NCBI GenBank assembly: GCA_948146395.1
Contig: OX411557.1
Coordinates: forward strand, 34,202,077-34,266,076
Reading direction: 5' to 3'
Source of the DNA: Fragum whitleyi
Lineage: Eukaryota; Mollusca; Bivalvia; Cardiida; Cardiidae
Length of the DNA: 64,000 bases
In this document: piece by piece, positions 9,623-21,625 of the stretch
Layout: every line of letters starts with the position of its first letter
Position numbering within the stretch: position 1 is the first letter of the stretch
The notes under the pieces: model-generated
What the model was told of the DNA's origin: nothing
What the model saw: the letters and a program-made list of their open reading frames with translations, nothing else
Database searches by the model: none
Made by a program: the position numbers and the translations under genes

Positions 9623-12539
9623 CGCCATTGCCAAAGTTTTCATAAATGCACCCAGTATCAGCAGAACTATCTTTGTCATTTCTTTTTATTATAATTATTA
9701 TTCAAACAATTAACTCAATATTTTCAAAAAAATGTGTCTTCAGAATTTTGAGAAAGTGAATAAAACCGAAATACACCCTCGGTCTAAAAATTACACATGT
9801 GCTCGTAAGACAGAAAAAAAGAAAACTCAAGTCAGAAAAATATACTTTTCTCTTACATTGTTTGAACTTGCCTTCTCTTGCATCAGAAGCGGATGTCTTC
9901 ACCTCTACACCACAGGTCTGAGTAGTTATGAATCACACAGTAATCACTTAAAAAATCGAATTGGCAGAAATCGCCGATCATCGGTGATTTTCCGATCTCA
10001 CTCACAGAAAATAAACCTGAGTCTCAGGCGAAATAAGCCAAGGAGTACGATTATATTCATGGCGGTCGTAAAAAGCTTTCACAAACATATCGTTGAAAAT
10101 CGCGGACTATCCGACCTCATGAAATTATCGTCAAGTCAATCTTTCACATCTGCACGTGCTGATCATATGATATAAACTTCCACGTAAGGTCCCCGTATTT
10201 TTTATCCAGTCATATTACAATTTACCCATATTTAGATCTGTATCATTATGGTAATGAAAGACACAAGACAGTACATGTGTATGCTATGTTTGGATTTACC
10301 ATAATTACAAAATGTTTGATTAGCTTGGTTTAGCTGGTCCCCATGTCCCTAGCTCTCGATATCAATATGAACCAGTAAAGCTGGTCAGCAGCTAGACTTT
10401 AAACGTTTGCATCGAGCTTATCATCGTTATTCTGCCCTGCGTTCAGGATGAAAACGCATGTGTACGTGCAAAGCGGTGTATCATTTCAAACGTTCGCAAA
10501 ACGTTTTTACACCCTGAACAAAGGACTGGTGATAAACCGCATCCAGTATAAGCTCTACATGTTAGAGGAAGTATCAAAGAGCCCATATTTGCATGATAGA
10601 TCTCCCTAGTTTTGGCTTTGAGTCCGGTATCCTCTTTATTCATATGTAAATATTATGTCTTCAAATCAAATTTTAGATCAGTTCAAAATGAATGTAGTTT
10701 GTAATGTTAATTCTAAAAGAAAAATCAGTCAAGTCAAGTATATTTTATGGGGAGCTTTGGTTGGAAAAAAACTTTAAAGAAGCAATTCCTTCTTCTTCAC
10801 AATGTTTTCTCCTGTCTAAAGTCGGAGTTTTATTTTTACCAACATAGATAAGTGTCAAATAGTATGCAGTGTGATTGTTGCTTTACGGGGTCAGATAGAA
10901 AGCTCATAAGGTTTGAACCACTAGAAACTCTAATAAATAACGTCAGGCACGTCACTCAGATCATCAATGCTTCGATATGAAATATCTCTCTTTATATATA
11001 TAAATGAACGAAATTGTAATCGTTTTTTTTTTTTTTCAAAATATCTGTATTATAATTTGTAATTGGATGAGGTTCGGAAAACAAAGTACCTATTGGCATA
11101 TATATTTAATAAAGCAGAAATCATTCTGTGACGTACTTTTTAGAAAAAAATCGCATACACAGGATTATCATTATCTTATTGTTTTACCGCCATGATGGCG
11201 AGCATAACATTTAAAAAGAACAAACATTGTAAGAACATGAAAAATGACAACTTGACAAACAAGAAAAACATACATTGTAGAGAGAAGTAATAAAATTTAC
11301 ATTATATATACAGGTCTCTCTTTGCTATGGAATCGATCTGAACGAAAAGAAAAAAAAAAAAAAAAAAAAAAAAAAAGAATGAAAATTTCGATCTCTTTCC
11401 ATTTGATAAATTAAATATTCTCACTAATCAAAAGAGAAGTATCAAATGAAGTCTTGGCGGCAATGAAAGAAATTTGCAGTGTAAGAAAATTCAATGTTGA
11501 ATTATGCCTTTTTTTTTATCTGTAAACAGTCAAATAGCAAATAAATACTCGTTCCGATACAAAGATGAAACTTACGGCTAACAGAAGTACTAGAGTCTAA
11601 TAGACATGAACTACCACTGAACATGTGTGAAAAAACCCCAATATTTTTCGCCCAAATCTTATTTTTTGTAAAACAGTTAGTCAATTCTAGAAATATCTTG
11701 TTTACACTGTAGAGGTAAAATTATTTGCTTTATCATCCAGCGCTATCCTCTGAACCACGAAATTCTGGTGAAAGGGCGGTAATGAGGCAACAGTAACTAT
11801 AAACAACCATTCAGAATTTTCTCCCTTAGAGAAGATCCCCACTCAAAAGTGTTGATTCATGAACGTTCTAAGATGTTTTTTCATCAGAATATAACTATTT
11901 TTGAAGAAATGAGATAACTAGTTTTCTGGTTTTCTGGTTTCGAAATTCATCTTTTAATGTTCAGTTATCGGTATTGTTTTCAGCATGTCAGTTTTTTCGT
12001 TTGTCTGTTGGCCTGTCTATCTGTTTATCGGTGACTCCGTTTGTCATTTTTCTCTAAAACTTTAACACTTACAATTTCTTTGGAATGATAAGTAGTATAG
12101 CCTTCATATTTTATATATGTTTTGCCTATAATAAATCCTTTATGGGAATAACAAAGTCATGGTTATATGTCAAAGTCAGATACTTTCAAGATCGCTTAAT
12201 TTCACACACACACAAAACAAGACTTTGGTCGTAAAATTTGATCGATGAGGAATAGAGTCTTCATATTACACATGTGAATTGTTTGTGACAATACCTTTTT
12301 CTATTTGTGCCAACTTCAAGGACATCAGACAATGTCAAATTAAATTTACGAATTGGCTATTACTTTGAGAGTGTAAATTACCTATTACAATATCTTTCAA
12401 TGGATACCAAATTCAATTTCATTTGTCAAGGTTTAGGTCGCCATGCAAGGTCATTTAATTTCAACAAAATATAAAAAAATAACATTGGATAAAACTTTTG
12501 AATTGTAAGAGGCACATTCTTCATTGTTCACATATAATG

Positions 12540-12608
12540 CTTGTTACCGATCGCCCTATTTTTTCCGCCAATGAAAGGCCTCTATTTCGTTTGAAATTCA
12601 AAAATACA
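12540..12608 (+). repeat. Dispersed ~70-bp repeat (inverted partner at 56277)
   Basis: The sequence (TTACCGATCGCCCTATTTTT, then CGTTTGAAATTCAAAAA) is the reverse complement of 56277-56343 with only a few differences. It sits directly upstream of a SINE fragment here but not at 56 kb, so it is an independent repeat. Confidence 0.6.
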
Positions 12609-12632
12609 ACCTATAATTTGACGATCTGACGG

Positions 12633-12780
12633 CACTATATATGAGATAGCAGCTGAAGGCTAGGAAAGGAAGGATGATTGTACTGGTGAGGGAAATACCA
12701 GGAATCAATTATTAGGTGCTCCAGCGCTCATTGTGTAGCTGACAGATTGTTGAAAGCGGCGTAAAACCCCATTCAAACAG
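12633..12780 (+). repeat. SINE family 1 fragment (3' part)
   Basis: It matches the body and tail of the complete SINE at 37621-37898: GAAGGCTAGGAAAGGA, AATACCAGGAATC, TTAGGTGCTCCAG, then the tail GTTGAAAGCGGCGTAAAACC and CCATTCAAACA. The tRNA-like head is missing. It is a 5'-truncated or decayed copy. Confidence 0.75.
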
Positions 12781-13427
12781 ATGAACCCATCAACCGCTTA
12801 CAAAATCAAATTAGTCAGTGAAATCGTGAATTTTATTTTCAAATAAGTTGTTGCTCTTGTCCTTTTAAGTCATTTTGGAGCAGTTTTGGATGATTTGAAT
12901 GGCTGTTTGGACTTAATAAATTGATAAATTGAGCGATTTAGAATGGTTTTGGTCGTGGTGAATGTCTATATAATGAAGAGATTAGTAACAAAGCGCTCGC
13001 GAGATCTTTATCATCCTGAACTGCGGCATCGGCGTTAAGCGTCTGCGCAACTTGCTTTACTTCCTAAACATCGCAACTGTAGCATGAAAGCTGAATTTGT
13101 TTGAGCTAATGCGTTAGATGATACCGTCTCAGATTGTCTTTAACATCTTTTGATGCCTTGAATGGGCATTTAGATCGGCTTCATTTGGTCATTTTCTGAT
13201 TTTTTATATCGCTCTGACTAAAATTTACATCTCATTGTAAAACATCTGTTTGGTGTTGTTGGGATATGCAGGCAAAGGCCTGCAATATACAACTTTCTGA
13301 TTTTTGTGGTTATGCGGCCTAAAACATCGTAGCTGCAACTTGAATTAAGTGAAATATAAAATACTCTAATCATAAACCAACAACTTGCTTTTTTCTACAG
13401 AGATATAATCTCTTTTAAAATTATATG

Positions 13428-13738
13428 CAAATTTGTTTTCGATGAGGCTAGTAACATTCTAAATTGAAAAAAAAAACAACCAACCATCCAACCAACTTAA
13501 TGCCGTAGATAACCTAAATGTCGTATCTACGGCATTAAGTTCGAAAAACGATGAAGGTTATGTGATTTCGATGATTTGGCTTTATATCTGAATCACGACT
13601 TTCAGTTTTTTTTCTTTATTTTGTTTTTGTTTTGTTGTTTTTTGTTTGTTTGTTTGTTGGTTGGTTGGTTGGTTGGTTGGATGGTTGGTTGTTTTTTTTT
13701 CAATATAGAATGTTACTAGCCTCATCGAAAACAAATAA
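13428..13738. mobile_element. Foldback MITE with ~65-bp inverted termini
   Basis: The left arm (TTTGTTTTCGATGAGGCTAG, then TAACATTCTA and an A-run with CAACCAACCATCC) is the inverse of the right arm ending CTAGCCTCATCGAAAACAAA. Inside lies a second perfect hairpin: CTTAATGCCGTAGATA at ~13497 pairs with TATCTACGGCATTAAG at ~13533. (TTGG)n marks the inner right arm. No clear target duplication was seen and nothing is encoded. Confidence 0.75.
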
Positions 13739-13802
13739 CATATAACCGAATGCGTGATCACATATCACAGTACGCACGTGTTTGCTATTATTTACCCGCC
13801 AA

Positions 13803-13945
13803 ATGAATCAAAGTACTGAAAGTACTGATAAGTTGGAATGCGTTCAAGAGACGGTGACATCAAGAACCACTCACGAAGCTGACGCCTCCCGCCCACTGCC
13901 CAGGTGATTACATAATACGTCTCGACTTTTGATTAAAGAATTCAC
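13803..13945 (+). repeat. Dispersed repeat (inverted partner at 38500-38643)
   Basis: AAAGTACTGAAAGTACTGAT, AAGTTGGAATGCGTTC, GAGACGGTGAC and the CGTCTCG end all recur as reverse complement at 38500-38643. It is a diverged ~140-bp interspersed repeat. Confidence 0.65.
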
Positions 13946-13954
13946 CAAACCGCG

Positions 13955-14428
13955 TTAAAATATGCGCTAGGTCAGGTGACCAGGAACATTTTGTAAAAGT
14001 TTCATCCAAATCGGTCCGTAAATGGCGGAGGAGTTGCGTTTACAGGATTGTTCAAATGAAGGCCTCTTTTTCCATGACAAGGCTAATATTCACCAAACCA
14101 TGACTTTATGCACAAGGTCAAGTGACTAGGATTATTCTGTGAAAGCTTCATCCAAATCGGGCCATAAATGAGGGGGGAGTTGCGTTCGTAAGATATTATT
14201 ACATGAAGGCCTTTTTCCATGACGCAGATGAAATTCACCAAACCGTGACTTTATGCGCAAGGTCAGATGACTAGGAACATTCTGTGAAAGGTTCCTCCAA
14301 ACCCAACTAGAAATTTTGGAGGAGTTGGACGTACGTACGGACAGAAAGGTAGACGGACGGATGGGCGGACAGACGGAGAAGATGACGCCAATGTACGACC
14401 GCCTCCAGCTGCGTATAAAAATGAAATC
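13955..14428 (-). mobile_element. Satellite-bearing element, end type 3, 3' end lost
   Basis: On the minus strand it starts TTTTTATACGCAGCTGGAGG at ~14420 and continues with GGCGTCATCTTCTCCGTCTG and a TCCG-rich tract. About three ~130-bp monomers follow, with CCGATTTGGATGAA and CAGAATGTTCC. The 5' module matches 9.2 kb, but the monomer differs outside the shared block. No 3' terminus was found at the left edge, so it is probably truncated. Confidence 0.65.
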
Positions 14429-14994
14429 CGAGAAAATACTTCTGCTTGCACAGTCTAAATCGCAAAATTCAAGCTTAGCCTTTAGGTAACGCAAATGTTT
14501 GCGTAAATTAAACGATACGACATGCTTCTTGAAAGCCAAAAATGTTTCTTGAAAGTCAATTTCAATCGTACGATTGCGATACGATCAAATTTCGGTCGAG
14601 GGACCTTTTATTATTTAGTGAATTTATGTCTAAACAATTTCAAAGAAAATGGACAAAAGAAGAAAGAGAAGATAATTGTTTGCCTATTGACCCGCAATTT
14701 AGAGTGAGTGATCAAAGGCAGATTTTGTCTATACAGGTATAGACAAAATTGACCCTGTATCTATCACTTAAACGTGTGGATCTATACCTTCATCGATCCT
14801 TGCTGCTCCCACCATCAAGTGAAATTGTCGCTCGATTTGGAAATGGGGTTCCGTTTTTTAGAGAAGTAATAAAAAGAAAATATTTGCTGGATCGGGTTGT
14901 TTATATAGATAAATAATATGCAGATTTTGCGCGTTTCTAATGATGGTTTACGGAACAATTAGATATAAAACAGTATTTTGTTGAAGTGTTTAAA

Positions 14995-15533
14995 AAGTTC
15001 GTTCAGAAAGAGAAACACCTCGAAAAGAAGCTGTAACATATTTCTACGAAAATCAGGTCGCGACATTACCAAATAAGCAGATCACATGATCGGCTTGTGC
15101 TATTGCCACAATTCTACGAAAAACAGGTCGCGTACTACCAAATAAGCAGATAACGTGATTGGCTAGTGCTATAGTCAATAGCTTACTTTATTAGACTTGA
15201 CATATCACATGATTTCCAAATATAGTAATGCAAACATGTGATACTAGTAAATTCGTACGCAAGTTTCAATGAATTAAGTTTAAAACATAAATTAGTGTGT
15301 TAATAATTTTACATGACGTGATAGTTGTGTAATTGTTCAACATTATTACTTCTCGATGAAATAAACTGTATGCCTTTGTCAAGTTGAAATATACAAAATA
15401 GGCCGGAGTGTATTCACATCCTGTTCACGTGATATGTGTTATCAAAAAACCCGAAATCAAATTATCTTGTGTTCATTTTGCGGTTTTGTTAAATCTAAGT
15501 TGGAATTGCTCCGCATTCCAACTTAAAAAAGGA
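14995..15533 (+). repeat. ~0.53-kb dispersed repeat, copy 1
   Basis: It is collinear with the reverse complement of 35713-36238. It contains an internal ~70-bp tandem duplication (TCTACGAAAAnCAGGTCGCG and ACCAAATAAGCAGAT occur twice). It ends with a hairpin AAGTTGGAATTGCTCCGCAT / ATTCCAACTT. It resembles a non-autonomous element with a terminal stem-loop. The class is unknown. Confidence 0.75.
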
Positions 15534-15764
15534 CCATCTGTGAAGTTAGAAAAGTGTTAATTCTGGTCAGATTGGGCGATGTGACATTTTCAGTGGATAA
15601 CTATTAAAGTTAGTTTTGCATTGTTTACAAAATTGAAACAACACGAGTTTACATTTAGACTTTTTATACAAGTGTAAATAAGCTTTCTTCATGAAGATAA
15701 TTAAAGGATCACACTCACACTTGCTACGGCGCACACCTAAGTAAATCTTAAAAGAATCCCCCTT

Positions 15765-15840
15765 AACAACAAACAGTCTTCAGGGGGCGTCGCTCATATG
15801 GGCATGTGCTACGGTAGCGACGATAAGTAAACGGAAATAC
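15765..15840 (+). repeat. SINE family 2 tail fragment
   Basis: CGTCGCTCATATGGGCATGT and GCTACGGTAGCGACGATAA, followed by TAAACGGAAATACA, match the 3' end of the complete SINE at 33838-34139. The rest of that SINE is absent. Confidence 0.75.
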
Positions 15841-17000
15841 ACACGCGCGAAGAACTTCGTACGGCTTTTCCCACTATTAATATTTCCTCTAACCTGATTC
15901 TTCAAACTTTGATCTTAATGTGTTATTTCGACTTTTGAATGGAAAAAATGGGGTAACCGTACTTATTATTTCCTCTGGACCATTCGGAAATAGGTACCCA
16001 AAACATTGAGTGTTTTGAGTTAACATTTCCTTTGAATTTCTATGAAATTTACAACCTTTGTCCCAATTTATCATACTAGAAAAATCCAAGTTCAGACAGT
16101 CTTTGATTAACATTTTGATTAAAATGCACAATCCATTTCATATAAATATTTATAAAATATGTAAAGTTAATGAAGCTAAACGAAAATATGACACCTTTAT
16201 TTGGCTTTTGATAAAAATATTTTTCCTAAATTGTTAAGAACTACTATTATTTTCTTTGTGGTATAATATGGTTCTACTGATAAACGTTTTTCTCATATTC
16301 TCAATTGTAAAGTTGAGACATAATGAAGATCGTTTTGATATGATAAAAAATTGGGTCATAGTCTTACCTTCCCCCCTTTTATTTTTACACATTTGGGCTT
16401 ATTTTTTTAAAAAAAGGGAAGTAAATATTAAAAAAATAGCTATAATTTCAAAACATTTTGATAATTGGAAATAATAGATTTGTTGCTATTTTGTTCCAAT
16501 AAGACGAGGAAGGTGTGTTTTTTTTACCCACCGTATATCATAAGTTTTTATTTTCTTCCTTTCTGAAAAAATAGACAAGGGTATTGTTGAATATTTGTTT
16601 GTCGTTTTCTCTGATTAATATAAATATGAAAGAAAAGCCCTAAAATTACGCAACGAATGTAAACTTTTGAATTATACAATTTTTTGCGTCCTTTGTCAAC
16701 TTTATATACGCATGTACCCATCATTGTTTGAATTCATATTTTGGTTACGATCACCACAGGGTATAACGTGCCACGCCGACACCAGAAGGTTCGTGGACAC
16801 CTGATCGATTTTTTCGATACGGAACTAACGGTGATGCAAGTTTTTGACTGATTTGTAAACCAAAATAATCATTTTCATTTCATTTTTTAGTATCACTGTC
16901 GAGATAAATGGTTCTTCTTTTAGGAAATAAAAGGGGAGGGTAGCAACTAAGCAAAATGAGCGAGTTCTAGCCCTAGGAGTGAGTGACTTTGCTCGTTTTT

Positions 17001-18242
17001 AGCTCCACTGGCCGAACGCCAGCTAGCTATTGTCATGGCGGTGTGTCCATCGTGCGTCCGTCCGTCCGTCCGCCCGTGCGTCCGTGCGTGCGTAAACTTT
17101 TTCTTTAAACATCTTCTTCTCCTAAACCAATGGACGGATTTTGATGAAATTTGGTAGAAATGTTCCTTGTGTGACCCTCTTCTAAAATTGTTAAAGAAAG
17201 TTTGATTGACCCCCAAATATGGGCGTGGCAGGGCGTGGCTTATTTTGAGCCCGAAATCTTTGAACGACATTTCCTCCTGAACCATCGGGCCAATTTCAAT
17301 GAAACTTGGCATGGATGTTCCTTGGGTGACCCTTTACCTAAATTGTTCAAGAAATTTTGATTGACCCCCAAATATGGGCGTGGCAGGGCGGGGAATATTT
17401 TGAGCCCAAAATCTTTGAACGACATCTCCTCCTGAACCACTGGGCCGATTTCAACCAAACTTTACCAGAATGTTCCTTGGGTGACCCTTTTCAGAAATTG
17501 TTCCTGAAATTTTGATTGGCCCCCAAATAAGGGCGTGGCAGGGCAGGGCTTATTTTGAGCCCGAAATCTTTGAACGACATTTCCTCCTGAACCATTGGGC
17601 CGATTTTAATGAAACTTGGCATGGATGTTCCCTGGGTGATCCTTTACCTAAATTGTTCAAGAAATTTTGATTGACCCCCAAATATGGGCGTGGCAGGGCG
17701 GGGCTTATTTTGAGCCCAAAATCTTTGAATGACATCTCCTCCTAAACCACTGGGCCAATTTCAATGAAACTTTACCAGAATGTTCCTTGGGTGACCCTTT
17801 CCAAAAGTTGCTCTTAAAATTTTGATTGGCCCATAAATATGGGTGTGGCAGGGTGGGGCTTATTTTTAACCCGAATTCTTTGAACGACATCTCCTCCTGA
17901 ATCACTGGGCTGATTTCAATGAAATTTTACCAGAATGTTCCTTCTGTGACCCTTTTCAAAAATTGTATGCAAAATATTAATAAGCCCATAAATATGGGCA
18001 TTGCAGGGTGTGGCTTATTTTGAGCCCGAAATCTTTGAACCACATCTCCTGATAAAGGTTGGGCCGATTTCAATGAAACTTGAGAATTTTGGTGCAATGT
18101 GAGCCATACCCAGTTAATTAATATAAAAAAAGGTCTTAAGAGATTTAAAAGAGTTGTTTTCATTCAAAGAAAGATTCATTTAATGCAAGTCAAATGATGT
18201 TAAAGCCAGTGGAGCGATACAGGCCCTCTTGGGCCTCTTGTT
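17001..18242 (+). mobile_element. Helentron-like satellite element, end type 2
   Basis: The 5' end is AGCTCCACTGGCCGAACGCC, followed by CTATTGTCATGGCG and a (TCCG)n/TGCG tract. Seven ~155-bp monomers follow. The 3' end is GCCAGTGGAGCGATAC, hairpin AGGCCCTCTTGGGCCT, CTTGTT. Subterminal inverted repeats CTCCACTGGC / GCCAGTGGAG are present. Insertion occurred between Ts of a T-run in the left arm of the foldback element; the intact right arm carries TTTTTT there and no duplication is seen. No proteins are encoded; minus-strand open frames here are artefacts because 154/156-bp steps do not keep frame. Confidence 0.8.
17271..18200 (+). repeat. ~155-bp tandem array with dimeric organisation
   Basis: Monomer starts (YTCCTCCTGA) fall at 17271, 17425, 17581, 17735, 17891 and 18045, so spacing alternates 154 and 156 bp. 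Units 1 and 3 share TTGGCATGGATGTTCC and TTTACCTAAATTGTTCAAGA. Units 2 and 4 share TTTACCAGAATGTTCC. This is a higher-order dimer of about 310 bp. Confidence 0.8.
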
Positions 18243-18840
18243 TAGGTTTGTCATTAATATTTTGTCATTGGCCTTGGGTAGCGAAAAATATGGTAACTAG
18301 ACACCCCTGAATTTTTTTCGATTGGAAATCGACACCAGAATTTGTGATAGGGGGTGTCTTGTTATCATATTTTCCGCTACCCAGGCCAATAAAAGTACGA
18401 ATATTTTCGTTTTATGTGGACCTTTCGTCGAGAAATTTGATATGCGTGTAGAGGACACATAAATGCTCTTAGACAATCACAAGCAATTAAGAATAGTCAG
18501 GTTGTTTAACAAAAAATTAATGACAAACCTAAAAAACAAGCAAAGTCACTCACTCCTAGGGCTAGAACTCGCTCATTTGGCTTAGTTTTTACCCACTACT
18601 TTTATTTCCTAAAAGAAAAACCATTTATCTCGACAGTGATACTAAAATTGAAATGAGAATGATTATTTCGGTTTATAAATTAGTCAAAAAGTTGCTCCAC
18701 CGTTAGTTCCGTATCGAAAAAACCGATCAGGTGTTCACGAACCTTCTGGTGTCGGCGTGGCACGTTATACCCTGTGATCACACAAACACAAATATTGCTG
18801 ATGGCGGAAAATTCGAAATCGGAAGAACGAACGTATTTAA

Positions 18841-19165
18841 GGTAACTGCGGATACATAGCGGGCAATTTTAGGTCCAAATTTTAAATTGTCTGCAAATCA
18901 TGCCTTATGCTATAAAACTGAAATTTGAAATACCCGCTTTCATATGTCAGTCATAAAAATGAATTTCATAACGTTAAGTTGACGTCATGACGTCATCAAG
19001 GGGTCGACCCCCTTTTTAGGGACCAAATCCAGTAATTGTTCCTTTTTCGTAAAAGATTAACAGATTTTTATTCCGAAAACGGCATTTGCTTCGTATAAAG
19101 ACGCCCGATGCCATGTTATGATCGATATGAAGAAATAAGTGTATGAAATACACTCAAGCGCAATG
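18841..19165 (+). repeat. TTAA-type element, one-ended copy
   Basis: It starts TTAA|GGTAACTGCGGATACATAG at 18837 and matches the left third of the complete element at 32006-32879, including TGACGTCATGACGTCAT and the GGGTCGACCCCC palindrome. No right terminus is seen before 19500. Confidence 0.75.
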
Positions 19166-19508
19166 AAAACGCACAACCCAAAACCCTTGCACAACCTGCC
19201 CTTAATTATATTTTTTTAATCGTCTCCTTTTTCGGCGTCTCTCAACCTATAAAGGAACATATAGACATTGCATGTCTTGAAATCAACAATAGGACGTCGT
19301 TGTTTTTTAGGTGGTCATTGAAAAGTCCATTTGGTTTGCTCATTTCATTGTATTTTTGAAACAAGATTTTAAATTGCATAATTAAACGTGCTGTTTCTTA
19401 GAGAATGAAAATATAGTTTTGGTTTTCACACTTGTTCAAAGCAAAAAGCAGTGAAGTGATCACAGCTTAAGTATGGTATTGGATTAACCAAGAACAGTAC
19501 GTATTTTC

Positions 19509-20505
19509 AGCTCACCTGAGCACAACGTGCTCAAGTGAAGCTATTAGGATCACCCTGGGTCCGTCGTCCGTAGTCCGTCGGGCGTCGTCCGTCGTCATCT
19601 TCTTCTTCTCCTGAACCACAGGGCCGATTTCAATGATACTTTGCCAGAATGTTCCTTGGATGACACTCTTTAAAAATTCTTTCGAATTTTTTCGCATAAT
19701 TTTGATTGTCCCATAAATATGGGCGTGGCAGGGTGGGGCTTATTTTGAGCCCGAATTATTTGAACGACATCTTCTGCTGAACCACTGGGCCGATTTCAAT
19801 GAAACTTCACAAAATTGTTTCTTGGGTGACCCTTTTCAAAAAACTGTTCGTGAAATTTTGAATGGCTAATAAATATGGGCATTGCAGGGCAGGGCTTATT
19901 TTGAGCCCGAACTCTGTGAATGACATCTCTTCCTGAACCACTGGAAAGATTTCATTGAAACGTTATTTTGCGCCCGAACTCTTTAAACGACTTCTGCTGC
20001 GGAACCATAAGTCCGATTTCAATGAAACTTTACAAGAAAATTCCTTGGGTGATCCTTTTCGGAAATTGTCCACAAAAGTTTGATTGGCCCATAAATATTG
20101 GCGTGGCAGGGCGGGGCTTATTTTGAGCCCGAAATCTTTGAATGACATATCCTCCTGAACCACTGGGCTGATTTCAATGAAAATTTACAAGAATGTTCCT
20201 TGTGGGACCATTTCGATAATTGTTCGGGAAATTTTGATTGGCCCATAAATATGGGCATGGCAGGGCGGGGCTTATTTTGAGACCGAAATTATCGAAAGAC
20301 ATCTCCCCCAGAACCACTAGAAGATTTCATTGAAACTTTACCAGAATTTTTCTTGAGTGACAAAATTTGTTCATGAAAATTTGATTGGCCCATAAATATG
20401 GACGTGACTGGGCGGGGCTTATTTTGAGCCCTAACCTTTTGAACGACATTTCTCCTGAACCACTAGGCTGATTTCAATGAATCTTCGCCAAAATGTTTAT
20501 GTCCA
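19509..20505 (+). mobile_element. Satellite-bearing element, end type 1, 3' truncated
   Basis: The 5' hairpin AGCTCACCTGAGCACAACGT, then GCTCAAGTGAAGC, leads into GGATCACCCTGGGTCCGTCG and repeats of TCCGTCG. About six diverged ~155-bp monomers of the 17-kb family follow (GGGCGTGGCAGGGCGGGGCT). The expected CAGGTGAGC / CTCTTGTT end is missing; similarity stops near 20505. Confidence 0.75.
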
Positions 20506-21202
20506 CGTTCTTCAATGTTAGAAGAGATAACACGAGGATTTTTTTAAAAAGTGTGCACTAAGGTGTGTTTGGGTGTTCGATGCTGATAAGATAATGATAT
20601 TGTTGATGCGAATGAAAAGAAAAAGTAAAATAACAGTGAAAAGGACTTATAAAAGAATTGAGTTTATGGTGATTTTATGTATTTTCCTTATTCGTCTGAT
20701 AACCTGGACATTGTCATTCATTATGTGACCTATGCCTGAATAAGAATAGGCAAATAATTTACACAAACACGAATATTAAAAAAGTTTAAGATGTCACACT
20801 GGTTAGAAAATGGCCTTTGATGGCAACCTTGAAAGACTGATACTTGGTGATGTCAGTAAGACTGGAGGGCAAATCGTTCGACAACCTAGCACCTACAAAA
20901 TTTTGAAGCATTAGCGCGCTCGACGTCTCACTGTACGGTCCCCTTTTGCACGATGAGAAACATTTATATTAATTTAAAATCCATTGACCAGATCATGGTA
21001 TTGTGTAAAGAACACAGAGTAATGTAAATTAATACTATATAATATGCGTTACAATAAAGTGTTAAAATGGGTTTCAGGTTATCTGTAGATAAAAACGTAA
21101 CCAAATTCGCCTTTGATATGCTAATTTTGAATAAACTTTAAATTCAATTGTTGATTTGGATATATATGTAACGTTACTGGCAAGTGTGTTCGACCTATTT
21201 AT

Positions 21203-21625
21203 TTTTGGTGAACGAAAGTTTCGTTCACCAGTGTTATATACCGTGTATGGAAAATCCTGTAGGATCTTAATAGGTTTTAAATAAAGCAGTACCTCTTTAG
21301 ATTCAATTTAGTATCTCTAGATACTTCTCTCTACAAAATCACTGTTTGTATCGTGAAATGCATGATTCTAGCATTCTTCATCAAGTGAAGATAATGAAAA
21401 TTACCCTTTAAAAACACAAAAATATCTTGGAATGTCTATACGGGCGAATTTTTGATCGGCGTAAGATTGTCGAGAGTTGAGAGCAAAAACAAAGGTTGTG
21501 TCTGTACACTGTATAGACAGATACTATGCTTTTGATTTAAACCTTCGCTATTGCAACTTGTAGTAATTTGCCGGAAATGTGTGTTTATTGAGGTCGTGAA
21601 CTCTTGAACTTCTACACACCCCTGA
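21203..21625 (+). repeat. Dispersed repeat, copy 2 (partner at 7302-7670)
   Basis: Collinear with 7302-7670. This copy also holds a perfect local hairpin (GGTGAACGAAAGTTTCGTTCACC at about 21208-21230) and the palindrome TGTACACTGTATAGACA. Confidence 0.65.

Larger units (their letters stand above)
16755..18776. mobile_element. Long-TIR foldback element, interrupted by a Helentron-like element
   Basis: Left arm 16755-17000 (CACAGGGTATAACGTGCCAC ... GACTTTGCTCGTTTTT) and right arm 18529-18776 are ~245-bp inverted copies ending CCCTGTG. The left arm resumes at 18243 (TAGGTTTGTCATTAAT) after the inserted element 17001-18242. The right arm has this part uninterrupted (ATTAATGACAAACCTAAAA at ~18517). 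Between the arms lies a further hairpin (18268-18390; GGGTAGCGAAAAATATGG / CCATATTTTCCGCTACCC type). No transposase is present. It is a non-autonomous palindromic element of unknown superfamily. Confidence 0.8.

Noticed and set aside
9732..10175. 147-codon plus-strand frame in the big intron
   Set aside because: AT-rich, basic chance-like composition, no domain and no convincing splice boundaries; it is not kept as a gene.
16947..18163. Several minus-strand open frames (60-120 codons) across the 155-bp array with repeating protein motifs such as VQEEMSFKDFGLKISPALP
   Set aside because: The repeat steps are 154 and 156 bp, not multiples of three, so the frame shifts at each unit. The frames exist only because the monomer lacks stops in several frames.
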